Numbered from the stretch's first letter, positions 26,419 to 35,309 are shown. The stretch: DNA of 64,000 nt from Arthrobacter terricola (GCF_004354015.1 NZ_SMRU01000011.1:62001-126000), one strand, 5' to 3'. Notes: generated by a model from the letters alone, not told the origin. Numbers and translations: made by a program.

Positions 26419-26766
26419 CTACTCAGCCTGCTTGGGTCGCCACACACCGAACCTGTTGCCTTGGGGGTCGAGAAGATGCGCAAACTCGATGGCGCCGTTG
26501 TCGACGTACGGAAGGGCGACCCGCGCACCGAGCGACTCGGCCTTAGCGATCGCCGCGTTCACATCGTCGACTTGCACGTAGAAAATCGCCCACGAGGTTC
26601 CGCCTATGGACGCGGTGTCCCACAGGCCGCCCTTGTCGCCGTCGACCATCTGGTAACCGGCGGGCGAAGACTCGCCGAAACTCCAGTCGAAAAGCGGCCC
26701 GTAGAAGCCCCTCACGGCCTCGGGATCGGAGGAACCGATTTCGAAGTAATTGACTTTGGCTGTCAT
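26419..26766 (-). CDS. VOC (glyoxalase/bleomycin-resistance) family protein
   Basis: 115 residues starting MTAKVNYFEIGSSDPEAVRG, with two beta-alpha-beta modules of the vicinal oxygen chelate fold and a C-terminal DPQGNRFGVW that holds the usual metal Glu/Gln region. It resembles the CFP-32/27-kDa-antigen type of VOC protein more than true glyoxalase I. The function is unknown. It lies on the same strand as its neighbours but a strong hairpin precedes it. Confidence 0.85.
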   Translation of the reverse strand: MTAKVNYFEIGSSDPEAVRGFYGPLFDWSFGESSPAGYQMVDGDKGGLWDTASIGGTSWAIFYVQVDDVNAAIAKAESLGARVALPYVDNGAIEFAHLLDPQGNRFGVWRPKQAE

Positions 26767-26791
26767 CCGCCGTTGCCCTTCCGTTGTTGAG

Positions 26792-26826
26792 GGGAGGCCG
26801 CCAGCCGATTACGACGGCGGCCTCCC
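26792..26826. terminator. Hairpin between the small minus-strand genes
   Basis: GGGAGGCCGCC (26792-26802) and GGCGGCCTCCC (26816-26826) are perfect 11-base arms with a 13-base loop. The element separates the monooxygenase-like gene from the VOC gene. On the plus strand it is followed by GGCTTTT. Confidence 0.7.
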
Positions 26827-26840
26827 GGCTTTTCAGCCCA

Positions 26841-27149
26841 TCACGCCATCGTCAGCGTGAGGACTTTGTAGAGGTCGATGACGGTTTCTTCCGGAGGCGC
26901 CTCGAAACCACCTTCGATGCCGGCCTGCATCCGCGGCATGAGGATGTCGTTGCGGAATTTCTCCCAGCTGTCCTTCGACTCATGGACGGCCATAATGGTC
27001 CAACCGCCGGCCGAAGGTCCGGCAGCGTGGAATGTCTGGCCCTCGGGCAGGAGTCCCTCGCCGGGGTGGACAGCGGCGATAGAGGCTTCGTATTGCTCCT
27101 TCGTGCCTCCCGGGAAAAAGTGGACCACTCCGTATGGGGTCCCTTCCAT
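26841..27149 (-). CDS. Small ABM-like (antibiotic biosynthesis monooxygenase fold) protein
   Basis: 102 residues: GTPYGVVHFFPGGTKEQYEA, a central GWTIMAVHESKDSWEKF and a C-terminal segment with a short helix and final strand. This is the ferredoxin-like dimeric alpha-beta barrel pattern of ABM proteins. No catalytic residue is certain. AAGGAG precedes the ATG at 27149, and a 19-base tandem duplication lies directly upstream. Confidence 0.7.
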   Translation of the reverse strand: MEGTPYGVVHFFPGGTKEQYEASIAAVHPGEGLLPEGQTFHAAGPSAGGWTIMAVHESKDSWEKFRNDILMPRMQAGIEGGFEAPPEETVIDLYKVLTLTMA

Positions 27150-27158
27150 GTCTGCTCC

Positions 27159-27196
27159 TTAAAAATTGTGCGGGTGTTTAAAAATAATGCGGGTGT
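27159..27196. repeat. Tandem duplication of 19 bases upstream of the ABM-like gene
   Basis: TTAAAAATTGTGCGGGTGT (27159-27177) is followed without a gap by TTAAAAATAATGCGGGTGT (27178-27196), differing at two positions. Read in the gene direction the unit is ACACCCGCA then an AT-rich block. The copy nearest the gene contains its ribosome binding site. It could be a duplicated operator or promoter core. Confidence 0.65.
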
Positions 27197-27216
27197 TCGT
27201 ATTCCTCGACGGACTC

Positions 27217-27609
27217 TCAGGTCCAGAAGCTGTCCGCTATGGCCGTGTCTTCGAAGAATTCCTTTCCTTCAACAACCTTTCCGTCGCGGAGGACAAAGGA
27301 AATGGCGGTTCCCAGATCCAGGGTCTTCCCGTTGGCTTCAGCATGGCTTTGCTGAATTGCGATGGTGTGGTCTTCTCCGCCGACGACGTCGTGGACCGTC
27401 GCTTTGAAGGACCCTTGGGAGCGTGTTGCCAATTCGCCGAAGTAGGCCAATATGGCGTCGCGGCCCTGTTTGGTCCCGGAAAGTACGCCGCTGCCGGCGA
27501 CGTACCAAACTGCGTCCTCCGCGAATAGCTCGCTGAGTGCCGCCAAATCCCCTGAATTGAACGCTTCGTATCCGCGCCGAACCAGTTCGACGTTTTCCTC
27601 AGCACCCAT
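27217..27609 (-). CDS. NTF2-like/SnoaL-type protein
   Basis: 130 residues of the cystatin-like cone fold. The N-terminal helix is ENVELVRRGYEAFNSGDLAA, then LFAEDAVWYV, and late strands VLRDGKVVEGKEFF. Proteins of this family bind or isomerise small hydrophobic molecules; most are uncharacterised. It precedes the ABM-like gene on the same strand by 67 bases, so the two may form one unit reading from this gene. Confidence 0.85.
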   Translation of the reverse strand: MGAEENVELVRRGYEAFNSGDLAALSELFAEDAVWYVAGSGVLSGTKQGRDAILAYFGELATRSQGSFKATVHDVVGGEDHTIAIQQSHAEANGKTLDLGTAISFVLRDGKVVEGKEFFEDTAIADSFWT

Positions 27610-27761
27610 GTGTGGACACCTTCTTCGCTAGTCCTCGTGGATCAAAAAGGGACGGCTTAAGGCTATTCCTGCCCCGGATGCGTGTCGATGGAAATGCGCA
27701 ATGATCTGCTAGGCACGCCCCGACCTTGAGGCCGGGCACGGACCGGTGGGACGATGAAGCC

Positions 27762-28445
27762 GTGCAGCCCTTTTTCGATTTTGTCAACCACAATTGGTGG
27801 TTGATCTTTCCCTTGAGCGGACTGGCCGGCGGCTGGGCCCGCTCGTGGTCAAGCGCCAGCGAACGGCGGTACCGCCGTCGAGTGGAGCTTTACAGGCTCA
27901 AGAACCAGGCGGCCCAGGCGGAGCAAGCGAGCCAATCCGAAGTGCTCAGGTTGCGGGAGGCTCACGACGCAGTGAACCAGCGGTGGCTCTCTTACGAGCT
28001 TGACGTCGGGAAACTGATTGACTTCCCGGTGATGTCCGACGTACGCGAGCCGCTCACCGTGGACTTCCTGCGCGCCAAGCGCGAAGCAGACGGTTTGCGT
28101 CCCGCCGCCCCGGGAGAAATCACGACGGCGGCCCGGCTGGCCGAGTACCGCGCGGCTGTGCGCAACTTCGAGCTGGCTTTCGACGTGGCTGAACGGGAAG
28201 CCAAACGCATCAAGGACGGCAACTTTTCGGAGCCCGAACGGCAGCGGCTGGCGACGGCCCGGAAACTGCTCAGGATCGCTTCCGACTCGGCTGCCACGCC
28301 GGCGGAGCGGCAGACAGCGTATAAGCGTGCGCGGCACGAACTAGACGGGCTCATTGTGCTGCCGGACGCCACTGTGGCCGCCCTTGAGGAGAAGGTTGCC
28401 GGCGCACTCGACGCGCCCAAGGCACCGGATTTCCACCAGAACTGA
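27762..28445 (+). CDS. Membrane-anchored coiled-coil protein of unknown function
   Basis: 227 residues from GTG 27762 (reading QPFFDFVNHNWWLIFPLSGL), with a single short N-terminal membrane helix. A charged helix (about 30-75) and a mostly helical Arg/Glu/Ala-rich cytoplasmic body follow. I do not recognise a domain. A TTG at 27726 would add 12 residues. The gene stands alone between divergent and convergent neighbours. Confidence 0.7.
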   Translation: MQPFFDFVNHNWWLIFPLSGLAGGWARSWSSASERRYRRRVELYRLKNQAAQAEQASQSEVLRLREAHDAVNQRWLSYELDVGKLIDFPVMSDVREPLTVDFLRAKREADGLRPAAPGEITTAARLAEYRAAVRNFELAFDVAEREAKRIKDGNFSEPERQRLATARKLLRIASDSAATPAERQTAYKRARHELDGLIVLPDATVAALEEKVAGALDAPKAPDFHQN

Positions 28446-28479
28446 CCGTGGCCAGTGCCCGTGGGTTCGTGTGCTTGGG

Positions 28480-28677
28480 TCAGTGGCCGTGGCGATGGAT
28501 TATCACGTAGCGATGATGCTTCCGGTGACGGGTCTTGGACCGGATCGGAGTCAATCCCAAAGGAGGCAAGCCCAAGGATTTCCGTCGACGTGACAATCGA
28601 ATGTTTACAACCACCAGGAAAACAAAGAATCCCAGCGAGGGGATGAGCAGCACGAGTATCCACGCTAGGTTTTCCAC
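28480..28677 (-). CDS. Small membrane protein with basic tail
   Basis: 65 residues starting at GTG 28677, 6 bases after GGAGG. Residues 4-25 form one membrane helix (LAWILVLLIPSLGFFVFLVV). The rest is strongly basic and ends in a His-rich stretch (RHRKHHR, HRHGH) that might bind metal or nucleic acid. It is recognised only by architecture. It converges on the previous gene and diverges from hsp20. Confidence 0.6.
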   Translation of the reverse strand: MENLAWILVLLIPSLGFFVFLVVVNIRLSRRRKSLGLPPLGLTPIRSKTRHRKHHRYVIIHRHGH

Positions 28678-28841
28678 GGCCCGCCTCCTACCCCCAGTTT
28701 CCGGCGCCGGAAATCGGGCGTCAAGCAGCCTCTGGGGCTACCCAGTGCACGACGGGAAGGGTAGTTTTTCTTCCATGGGAATGGCCGGTTCCGGCCCGCA
28801 TCCGGTTCCGGTCGCAAGTCGGCACAGATCAGGAGATCATC

Positions 28842-29303
28842 ATGGACAACTTTCTCCGCCACAGCGGAATTGAAGTTCCGGAGCCTGTCCGGCGCTTCCT
28901 CCAAGGCGAAAGCGATGGGTCACTTCGGGTGGAGCAATACCAAGAAGGAAACACCTTGGTCATCCGGGTGGAACTGCCGGGAATCGACCCGGAATCGGAT
29001 GTGGACATCAGCGTCACGGACGACACGCTCCACGTCCAGGCCTGGCGGGAGGAAAACGCCGAGCGCGCGGGCCAGTTGGGATACCGCAGCGAATTCCGCT
29101 ATGGCAAACGCTCACGGAGCATTCCGTTGCCACGCGGCGTGAACCAGGACAGCATCGCGGCAACGTACGAAGACGGGGTGCTCGATATCCGCATCGAACT
29201 CCCCGAACAGTCAGAACCTCAGCCCACGAAAATCCGAGTGGTTCGCACGGGCGGCAGCACCGCTACCCAGCCGCCACAAGAGCCGGAGGACTATGTCGGT
29301 TGA
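28842..29303 (+). CDS. Hsp20/alpha-crystallin small heat-shock protein
   Basis: 153 residues. The alpha-crystallin domain spans about 30-125 with ELPGIDPESDVDISVTDDTL and the GVLDIRIEL motif (A-x-x-x-n-GvL signature). Short disordered N- and C-terminal arms complete the chaperone. It should hold unfolding proteins in large oligomers. AGGAG precedes the ATG. I see no HspR/HAIR inverted repeat in the 160 bases upstream. Confidence 0.93.
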   Translation: MDNFLRHSGIEVPEPVRRFLQGESDGSLRVEQYQEGNTLVIRVELPGIDPESDVDISVTDDTLHVQAWREENAERAGQLGYRSEFRYGKRSRSIPLPRGVNQDSIAATYEDGVLDIRIELPEQSEPQPTKIRVVRTGGSTATQPPQEPEDYVG

Positions 29304-29503
29304 GGCCCTCCTCGCGCGGTTTGATGAACAGCGGTTGGATGAACATACGGGAAAGTCCAGCTGAACGTACCATCCCAACAGGCTGCGTCCTGTGCAACCC
29401 CAGGCACGCCACGTATCCTGATCATGCTTCCGGCATCGGTTTTAGCCGACGTCAACCGGCCCGGCCGGAGTCTTCTCTGCAACTACTCAATGAGGCGGCG
29501 TCC

Positions 29504-29752
29504 ATGGAGTTGAACATCAGGGGTCACTGGGACCAGCTTGCCCCCGAAACGCGGCAGTGGCTGATCGACAACCCCGGGTGCGTGGTTCTTCCACGCACCG
29601 TTGCCGAGATCATCCATCGGGCGACCGGAATAACTCCCGATGCGGACCAGCACGGCCAAGTCAGCCTTTCGCCCGAGGACGTCAGTTTCATCCATGGCCA
29701 ATCGGAGGCGGCGGCAAGTACACACCGGACCGAGACGACGGCGACCGGCTAG
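29504..29752 (+). CDS. Small conserved hypothetical protein
   Basis: 82 residues from ATG 29504, beginning MELNIRGHWDQLAPETRQWL and continuing with IDNPGCVVLPRTVAEII and LSPEDVSFI. It looks like a compact helical protein, and similar short orphans are known to me in Arthrobacter. The open frame extends upstream to about 29300 but that part is not protein-like. No function is evident. The 200 bases between hsp20 and this start hold nothing I can name. Confidence 0.65.
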   Translation: MELNIRGHWDQLAPETRQWLIDNPGCVVLPRTVAEIIHRATGITPDADQHGQVSLSPEDVSFIHGQSEAAASTHRTETTATG

Positions 29753-29789
29753 CTATTCCTGGCCGGCACCATATTCCTGGCTGGCACCT

Positions 29790-30230
29790 TCAGGCATCAT
29801 CCGGCTCATCGCGCTCTTCACTGGCTCGCGCTTCAGCGCGGTCCGCCGTCCCGCCGGCTGGTTGTTCAGCCGTCGCCGTCCGCAAGGGCCCGACGGTTCC
29901 ATCCGAGCCGTAGTCGCCTTCGGCGTATTGGCCGATTTCGGAACCGGCCGTGCGCCCGGGAAGCGATCCAGCAACACCGAGGTCGGCGCGCGCGTACCGT
30001 CCGGATTCCTTGGCCTGGTTACCGAGCGGCTCGGGCAGACCGCCTACGTTGCCGGCGGCGCCGTAGTCGCCCTCACCGTATTGGCCTTCTTCGTCGTCCG
30101 GGTGCCTGCCCGGTTCCCTTCCCGTCTTTCCGTAGTCGCCTTCGACGTATCGTCCGCGTAGATCGGGTTCTTCAAGCGTGCCGTCGTTCGCCTCTTCGAT
30201 GGGTTTGTCGTCGCCGGTGTTCTCTGTCAT
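29790..30230 (-). CDS. EGDYG-repeat acidic protein
   Basis: 146 residues, acidic, Gly-rich, without membrane helix or Cys. A unit G-[RQ]-Y-x-E-G-D-Y-G occurs at residues 26, 49, 77 (degenerate, GRYARADLG) and 100, spaced 23, 28 and 23. The same unit ends the SRPBCC protein at 12292-13029. AGGAAGGG lies 8 bases before the ATG at 30230; a longer frame to 30302 lacks support. The function is unknown. The chain is probably disordered, like hydrophilin or stress-tolerance proteins. Confidence 0.7.
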   Translation of the reverse strand: MTENTGDDKPIEEANDGTLEEPDLRGRYVEGDYGKTGREPGRHPDDEEGQYGEGDYGAAGNVGGLPEPLGNQAKESGRYARADLGVAGSLPGRTAGSEIGQYAEGDYGSDGTVGPLRTATAEQPAGGTADRAEARASEERDEPDDA

Positions 30231-30343
30231 GACCGTGCCCTTCCTGCAAGCACTTCGCGTCGCTTCGGCGCCCTTTAAGTTTATCGAGGCTGTTTCCAGC
30301 ACGACAGGGATCGACAGGCCCCGAACTACCGAGGCAGAACCAT

Positions 30344-31849
30344 TCAGTTTCCGTGGAACGCGTGGCTGGGATGTGGCTCGTATTGCGTGAGGTGGGTGCT
30401 CGCGCGTGCGGTGCGGCGTAGTTCGGGCAGGCCGCCGGTGATGGTTCCGGCGGTGCGGGCTTGGAGGAGGATGTTGCCGAGTGCTGTTGCTTCGACGGGG
30501 CCGGCGATGACTGTTTTGTTGGTGGCGTTGGCGGTGAGTTGGCAGAGGAGCTGGTTTTGGGAGCCGCCGCCGACGATGTGCACGACGTCGACGCTGCGTC
30601 CGGCGAGCCGTTCGGCATCAGCGAGGGTGCGGGCGTAGCCGGCGGCGAGGCTGTCCAGGATGCAGCGTACGACGGCGGCAGGGCGGTCCGGGAGCACGTC
30701 TCCGGTGTTTCGCACGGCTGCGCGGATGCGGTGGGGCATGTTGTCCGGGGCGGTGAAGGCGGGGTCGTCGGCGTTGATCACCGGCCCACCGGGACGCAGG
30801 GCCGCGGCGGATTCCAGCAGGCCGGGCAACGGTAAGGCGTAGCCTTCGGCGGCCCAGGTGCGTTGGCATTCGCTGAGCAGCCAGAGTCCGCCGACGTTGC
30901 GCAGGTACCGGATGGTGCCGTCCACGCCGTGTTCGTTGGTGAAGTTCGCCAGCCGGCTGGCCTTGTCCAGGACGGGGTGGTCGAGTTCGACGCCGACCAG
31001 GGACCAGGTCCCGGAGGAAATGTAGGCAAAGCCCTCCTCGGTGGCCGGGACCGCAGCGACGGCGGAGGCGGTGTCGTGCGAGCCGACCGCGACCACCTTC
31101 GTGTCCGCGGGAAGCCCGGTCGTGTCCGCGATGCCCGGCAACAGGGTGCCGATGGTTTCACCGGGCTGGACCAAGGGGGCGAAGAGGCCAGTGGGCAGCC
31201 CCAAGGGTTTGAAGAACTCCGTGGCCCATTCCCCCGCCACGGCATCGAACAGGCCCGTGGTGGAGGCGTTGGTGGCCTCGGTACGGCGTTGCCCGGTGAG
31301 TTTGAAGGCGATCAGGTCCGGGATCAGCAACGCCTGCACCCCGTCGAGGTCCTTCTCGGTCGCGAGCTGGTAGATGGTGTTGAACGCCAGGAACTGCAGG
31401 CCCGTAGTGGCATAGAGCCGGGACTGGTCGATCTTGGCATGGACCTGGGCAACAGCGGCCTTGCTGCGTTCGTCGCGATAACTGTAGGGATGGGCGGTGA
31501 GCTCTCCGGCTTTGTTGACGAGTCCGTAGTCCACGGCCCAGGTGTCGATGCCGATGCTGGCGATCGTCTCGCCTTTGGCGGCGGCGGTCTTTGCCGCGGC
31601 CGTCAGGCCTGTGAGGACCTGCGCGAAGAGGGAGTCGAAGTCCCAGCGGAGTCCGCCGTCGAGCTCCACGACGCCGTTGGGGAAGCGGTGCACGGTTTCC
31701 AGGGACACGGTTCCGTCCGTGAGGCGGCCGAGGATGACCCGACCGGAGGAGGCGCCGATATCGACGGCGGCAAACACGGAGGAAGGAGCCACGGCGGGCA
31801 CCGCCCCGGCGTGGGCCGGGGCGGTGCTGGTTGGTGATGGGTTGGTCAC
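30344..31849 (-). CDS. rhaB: Rhamnulokinase
   Basis: 501-residue FGGY kinase phosphorylating L-rhamnulose at O1. The ATPase-fold N domain begins FAAVDIGASSGRVILG, with GIDTWAVDYGL (catalytic Asp region) and the C domain SSGTWSLVGVE plus VHIVGGGSQN for ATP binding, typical of RhaB. It starts at GTG 31849, 8 bases after the aldolase gene's stop, without a clear ribosome binding site, so coupling is likely. The open frame runs on upstream over the aldolase gene but that part is a shadow. Confidence 0.93.
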   Translation of the reverse strand: MTNPSPTSTAPAHAGAVPAVAPSSVFAAVDIGASSGRVILGRLTDGTVSLETVHRFPNGVVELDGGLRWDFDSLFAQVLTGLTAAAKTAAAKGETIASIGIDTWAVDYGLVNKAGELTAHPYSYRDERSKAAVAQVHAKIDQSRLYATTGLQFLAFNTIYQLATEKDLDGVQALLIPDLIAFKLTGQRRTEATNASTTGLFDAVAGEWATEFFKPLGLPTGLFAPLVQPGETIGTLLPGIADTTGLPADTKVVAVGSHDTASAVAAVPATEEGFAYISSGTWSLVGVELDHPVLDKASRLANFTNEHGVDGTIRYLRNVGGLWLLSECQRTWAAEGYALPLPGLLESAAALRPGGPVINADDPAFTAPDNMPHRIRAAVRNTGDVLPDRPAAVVRCILDSLAAGYARTLADAERLAGRSVDVVHIVGGGSQNQLLCQLTANATNKTVIAGPVEATALGNILLQARTAGTITGGLPELRRTARASTHLTQYEPHPSHAFHGN

Positions 31850-31857
31850 GGTGTGGC

Positions 31858-33906
31858 CTATCGGAGGAACGCAGCTGCGACGCCGGCATCCACGGGGATG
31901 TGCAGGCCGGTGGTGTGGGAGAGTTCGTCGCTGGTCAGGACCGCGGCGGCGTTGGCCACGTGTTCGGGCAGGACTTCGCGTTTGAGCAAGGTGCGCTGGG
32001 CGTAGTACTCGCCCAGTTTTTCCTCGTCGACGCCGTAGACCGCGGCGCGTTTGGCGCCCCAGCCGCCGGCGAAGATCCCGGAGCCGCGGACCACCCCGTC
32101 GGGGTTGATGCCGTTGACGCGGATGCCGTACTCGCCCAGTTCCGCGGCGAGGAGGCGGACCTGGTGGGCCTGGTCTGCTTTCGTGGCGGAGTAGGCGATG
32201 TTGTTCGGCCCGGCGAACACGGAATTCTTGGAGGAAATGTACACAATGTCCCCGCCGAGGCCTTGGTCGATCATGACCTTCGCCGCGGCCTTGGAGACCA
32301 GGAAGGAGCCCTTGGCCATGACGTTGTGCTGGAGGTCCCAGTCTTTCCCGGTGGTTTCGAGCAGGGGCTTGGAGATGGACAGACCGGCGTTGTTCACGAT
32401 CAGGTCCAGCCCGCCGAAGGCCAGGACGGCTTCCTGGATGGCTCCCTGCACCTGGGCTTCGTCGGTGACATCTGCCTGCACGCCGATGGCGACGTCCGCG
32501 CCGCCCAACTCTTCGGCCACCTTTTGGGCGTTCTCGAGGTTCAGGTCGGCGATCACCACGCACGCGCCCTCGGCAGCCAGCCGGGTCGCGATGGCCTTGC
32601 CGATGCCCGAGGCCGCCCCGGTCACCAAAGCGATGCGCGTGGCATGGGACTTCGGCTTGGGCATCCGGGCAAGCTTGGCCTCCTCGAGCGCCCAGTATTC
32701 GATCCGGAACTTCTCGGACTCCTCGATCGGGGCGTAGGAGGAGATCGCCTCGGCCCCGCGCATCACGTTGATGGCGTTGAGGTAGAACTCACCGGCAACC
32801 CGGGCGGTCTGCTTGTCCTTGCCGTAGGAGAACATGCCCACGCCCGGAACCAGCACGATCGCCGGGTCGGCACCCCGCAGGGCTGGGGACTCGGCGTCGG
32901 CGTGCCGGTCGTAGTAGGCCTGGTAATCCTCACGGTATTCGGCGTGCAGTTCCTTCAACCGTGCCACCGAGTCCTCGATCGATGCGTCGGCGGGCAGGTC
33001 CAGAATCAACGGCTTGACCTTGGTCCGCAGGAAATGATCCGGACAGGAGGTCCCCAACGCGCCCAGCCGCGGATGCTCCGCCGCGGCCAGGAAATCCAGC
33101 ACCCGTACGTCGTCGCTGAAGTGCCCCAGGACCGGTTTGTCCGTGGACGCCAGGCCCCGGATCACCGGCGTCAACGCCGCGGCCTTCGCCCGGCGTTCGG
33201 CCTCGGGCAGGGCGGCGTAGCCGGCAAGCTCAGGTCCGAAAGGCTCGGCCTTGCCGTTCTCCTTGATGTACTTCTCCGCGGTGTCGATGATCCACAACGA
33301 ATTCTGCTCGGCTTCTTCGCTCGTGGCGCCCCAGGCCGTGATGCCGTGCCCGCCCAGAATCGTCCCGATCGCCTGCGGGTTCGCTTCCTTGATCGCGGCG
33401 ATGTCCAGGCCCAGCTGGAACCCGGGACGGCGCCAGGGAACCCACACCGCTTTGTCGCCGAAAATCTTCTGGGTGAGGGCTTCGTCGTCCACGGCGGTCG
33501 CGATCGCGATGCCCGAATCCGGGTGCAGATGGTCCACGTGCGCGGCGTCCACGAGCCCGTGCATGGCCGTGTCGATCGAGGGTGCTGCCCCGCCCTTGCC
33601 GTGGAGGCAGTAGTCGAACGCGGCCACCATCTCATCCTCCCGCTCCACCCCCGGATACACGGCCTTGAGCGCCTGCAAACGGTCCAGGCGCAGCACCGCG
33701 AGGTTCCCGGCCGTCAACGTGCCCAGGTCCCCGCCGGAACCCTTCACCCAGAGGAGTTCGATGTCCTGCCCGGTGACGGGGTCCGTCGCGGTGCCTTTGG
33801 CGGAGGTGTTGCCGCCGGCGAAGTTGGTGTTCCGTTTGTCCGCGCCGAGGCGGTTGGAACGGGCGATCAGGTCTTCAACAGTGGTGTTCATGTTTTGCGT
33901 GCTCAT
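31858..33906 (-). CDS. rhaD: Bifunctional rhamnulose-1-phosphate aldolase / short-chain dehydrogenase
   Basis: 682 residues in two enzymes. Residues 1 to about 400 are a class II aldolase with zinc histidines in HVDHLHPDSG and GGHGITAWG, cleaving rhamnulose 1-phosphate to dihydroxyacetone phosphate and L-lactaldehyde. From about 420 to the end is an SDR with TGAASGIGKA, NNAGLS and the YSATK catalytic motif, expected to oxidise L-lactaldehyde to lactate. This fusion is the known RhaE/YuxG type of actinobacteria and bacilli. The ATG at 33906 lies 5 bases after rhaI. Confidence 0.93.
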   Translation of the reverse strand: MSTQNMNTTVEDLIARSNRLGADKRNTNFAGGNTSAKGTATDPVTGQDIELLWVKGSGGDLGTLTAGNLAVLRLDRLQALKAVYPGVEREDEMVAAFDYCLHGKGGAAPSIDTAMHGLVDAAHVDHLHPDSGIAIATAVDDEALTQKIFGDKAVWVPWRRPGFQLGLDIAAIKEANPQAIGTILGGHGITAWGATSEEAEQNSLWIIDTAEKYIKENGKAEPFGPELAGYAALPEAERRAKAAALTPVIRGLASTDKPVLGHFSDDVRVLDFLAAAEHPRLGALGTSCPDHFLRTKVKPLILDLPADASIEDSVARLKELHAEYREDYQAYYDRHADAESPALRGADPAIVLVPGVGMFSYGKDKQTARVAGEFYLNAINVMRGAEAISSYAPIEESEKFRIEYWALEEAKLARMPKPKSHATRIALVTGAASGIGKAIATRLAAEGACVVIADLNLENAQKVAEELGGADVAIGVQADVTDEAQVQGAIQEAVLAFGGLDLIVNNAGLSISKPLLETTGKDWDLQHNVMAKGSFLVSKAAAKVMIDQGLGGDIVYISSKNSVFAGPNNIAYSATKADQAHQVRLLAAELGEYGIRVNGINPDGVVRGSGIFAGGWGAKRAAVYGVDEEKLGEYYAQRTLLKREVLPEHVANAAAVLTSDELSHTTGLHIPVDAGVAAAFLR

Positions 33907-33911
33907 GTGTT

Positions 33912-35078
33912 CTATGCGCCCCATCCGGCTTGCTGGCCGCCTGCGCGGTCCTCGTTGATTTTCTTCTGGTAGCCGCTGGCCTTATAGGCGGCGATCGGGT
34001 CGGCGGGCAGGCCACGGGATTCACGCCATTCGGCCAGCACCGGGCGGACATCGGTATAAAACGCGTCATTGAATACAGCATTCGCGGCCAGCACATCCCC
34101 GGCCCGCTGCGCCTCGGCCAGCGCCTCCTCATCGATGAGCAGCGTGCGGGCCGTCATCTCCTGCACGTTAAGCACCGAACGGATCTGGCCCGGAATCTTT
34201 TCCTCCAGGTTGTGGCACTGGTCCAGCATCAGCGCGACGCCGGACTCCGTCCCGTACCCGCCGCCGCGGATGACCTCGTGCATGATGCGGAACAACTGGA
34301 ACGGATCCGCCGCACCGACAATCAGGTCGTCATCGGCATAGAAGCGGGAGTTGAAGTCAAAGGACCCCAGCTTGCCCAACCGCAGCAACTGCATCACGAT
34401 GAACTCGATATTCGTCCCCGGCGCATGATGACCCGTATCCAGGCACACGAACGCCTTCTCCCCCAACGCCAACGTCTGAGCATACGAGGTACCCCAGTCC
34501 GGGACATCCGTGTGGTAGAAAGCCGGCTCGAAGAACTTGTACTCCAACACCAGGCGCTGATCATCACCCAGCGCCGCGTAAATCTCCCGCAACGAATCAG
34601 CCAAACGGTCCTGCCGACCCCGCATATCATCCTGGCCCGGGTAATTCGTCCCGTCCGCGAGCCAGATCTTCAAATCCCGCGACCCCGTGGCGTGCATGAT
34701 CCGGATGCATTCGAGGTGGTGGTCGACCGCGCGGCGGCGCACCGACTCATCGGAGGAGGTCAGGGAGCCGAACTTGTACTCATCATCCTGGAACGTGTTC
34801 GAGTTGATCGTTCCCAGGCCCACCCCGAGGCCTTCGGCGTACTCACGAAGCGCGCCATAGTCATCGACCTTGTCCCAGGGAATGTGCAACGCCACCGTCG
34901 GCGCCAAACCCGTCAACTCGTGGACCATCGCCGCGTCCGCCAGCTTCTCCTGGATGGTCCGCGGAGTACCCGGCGTGCCGAACACCCTGAACCGCGTCCC
35001 CGAATTCCCATACGCCCACGACGGAACCTCAATCGCAAGCTCCCCCAAACGGCCCAAAACCGACTCAAAACTGTTCAT
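33912..35078 (-). CDS. rhaI: L-rhamnose isomerase
   Basis: 388-residue TIM-barrel isomerase converting L-rhamnose to L-rhamnulose, of the RhaI type common in actinobacteria and Pseudomonas, distinct from E. coli RhaA. Metal-binding acidic and His residues lie in LEYKFFEPAFYHTD, CLDTGHHAPGTN and FDFNSRFYADDD. It is the first gene of rhaI-rhaD-rhaB and faces the divergent LacI regulator across 231 bases that contain an operator. Confidence 0.92.
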   Translation of the reverse strand: MNSFESVLGRLGELAIEVPSWAYGNSGTRFRVFGTPGTPRTIQEKLADAAMVHELTGLAPTVALHIPWDKVDDYGALREYAEGLGVGLGTINSNTFQDDEYKFGSLTSSDESVRRRAVDHHLECIRIMHATGSRDLKIWLADGTNYPGQDDMRGRQDRLADSLREIYAALGDDQRLVLEYKFFEPAFYHTDVPDWGTSYAQTLALGEKAFVCLDTGHHAPGTNIEFIVMQLLRLGKLGSFDFNSRFYADDDLIVGAADPFQLFRIMHEVIRGGGYGTESGVALMLDQCHNLEEKIPGQIRSVLNVQEMTARTLLIDEEALAEAQRAGDVLAANAVFNDAFYTDVRPVLAEWRESRGLPADPIAAYKASGYQKKINEDRAGGQQAGWGA

Positions 35079-35220
35079 GGTGTGTCTTTCTTGGCTAAAG
35101 TCAGCGAGTTTTGCTTGCCGGGACCCGGTAACAGGGCCGCCGCAAGCACTTCCAGGTTCTGCGGCTTCGCAAGCACCCTTGCATTGGTATCCACGTCAAA
35201 AATCCATAGATCGATTCAAT

Positions 35221-35251
35221 CTTTGAAACGATTCATTGTTACGTTTCAAAG
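35221..35251. promoter_or_regulatory. Rhamnose operator region
   Basis: CTTTGAAACG (35221-35230) and CGTTTCAAAG (35242-35251) are perfect 10-base inverted arms. The left arm also contains the 12-base near-palindrome TGAAACGATTCA (35224-35235), the usual shape of a LacI-family operator. It lies between divergent rhaI and the regulator, so it probably controls both. Confidence 0.75.
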
Positions 35252-35309
35252 TACCCTTGAGGAAGGAACGTGTCAACAGCGAAGTGAAATGCAGAAAGCA
35301 GGAAAGCGG

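Noticed and set aside
31831-33972. 713-codon plus-strand frame opposite the rhaD fusion
   Set aside because: The minus strand encodes an intact aldolase-dehydrogenase; the opposite frame has no domain.
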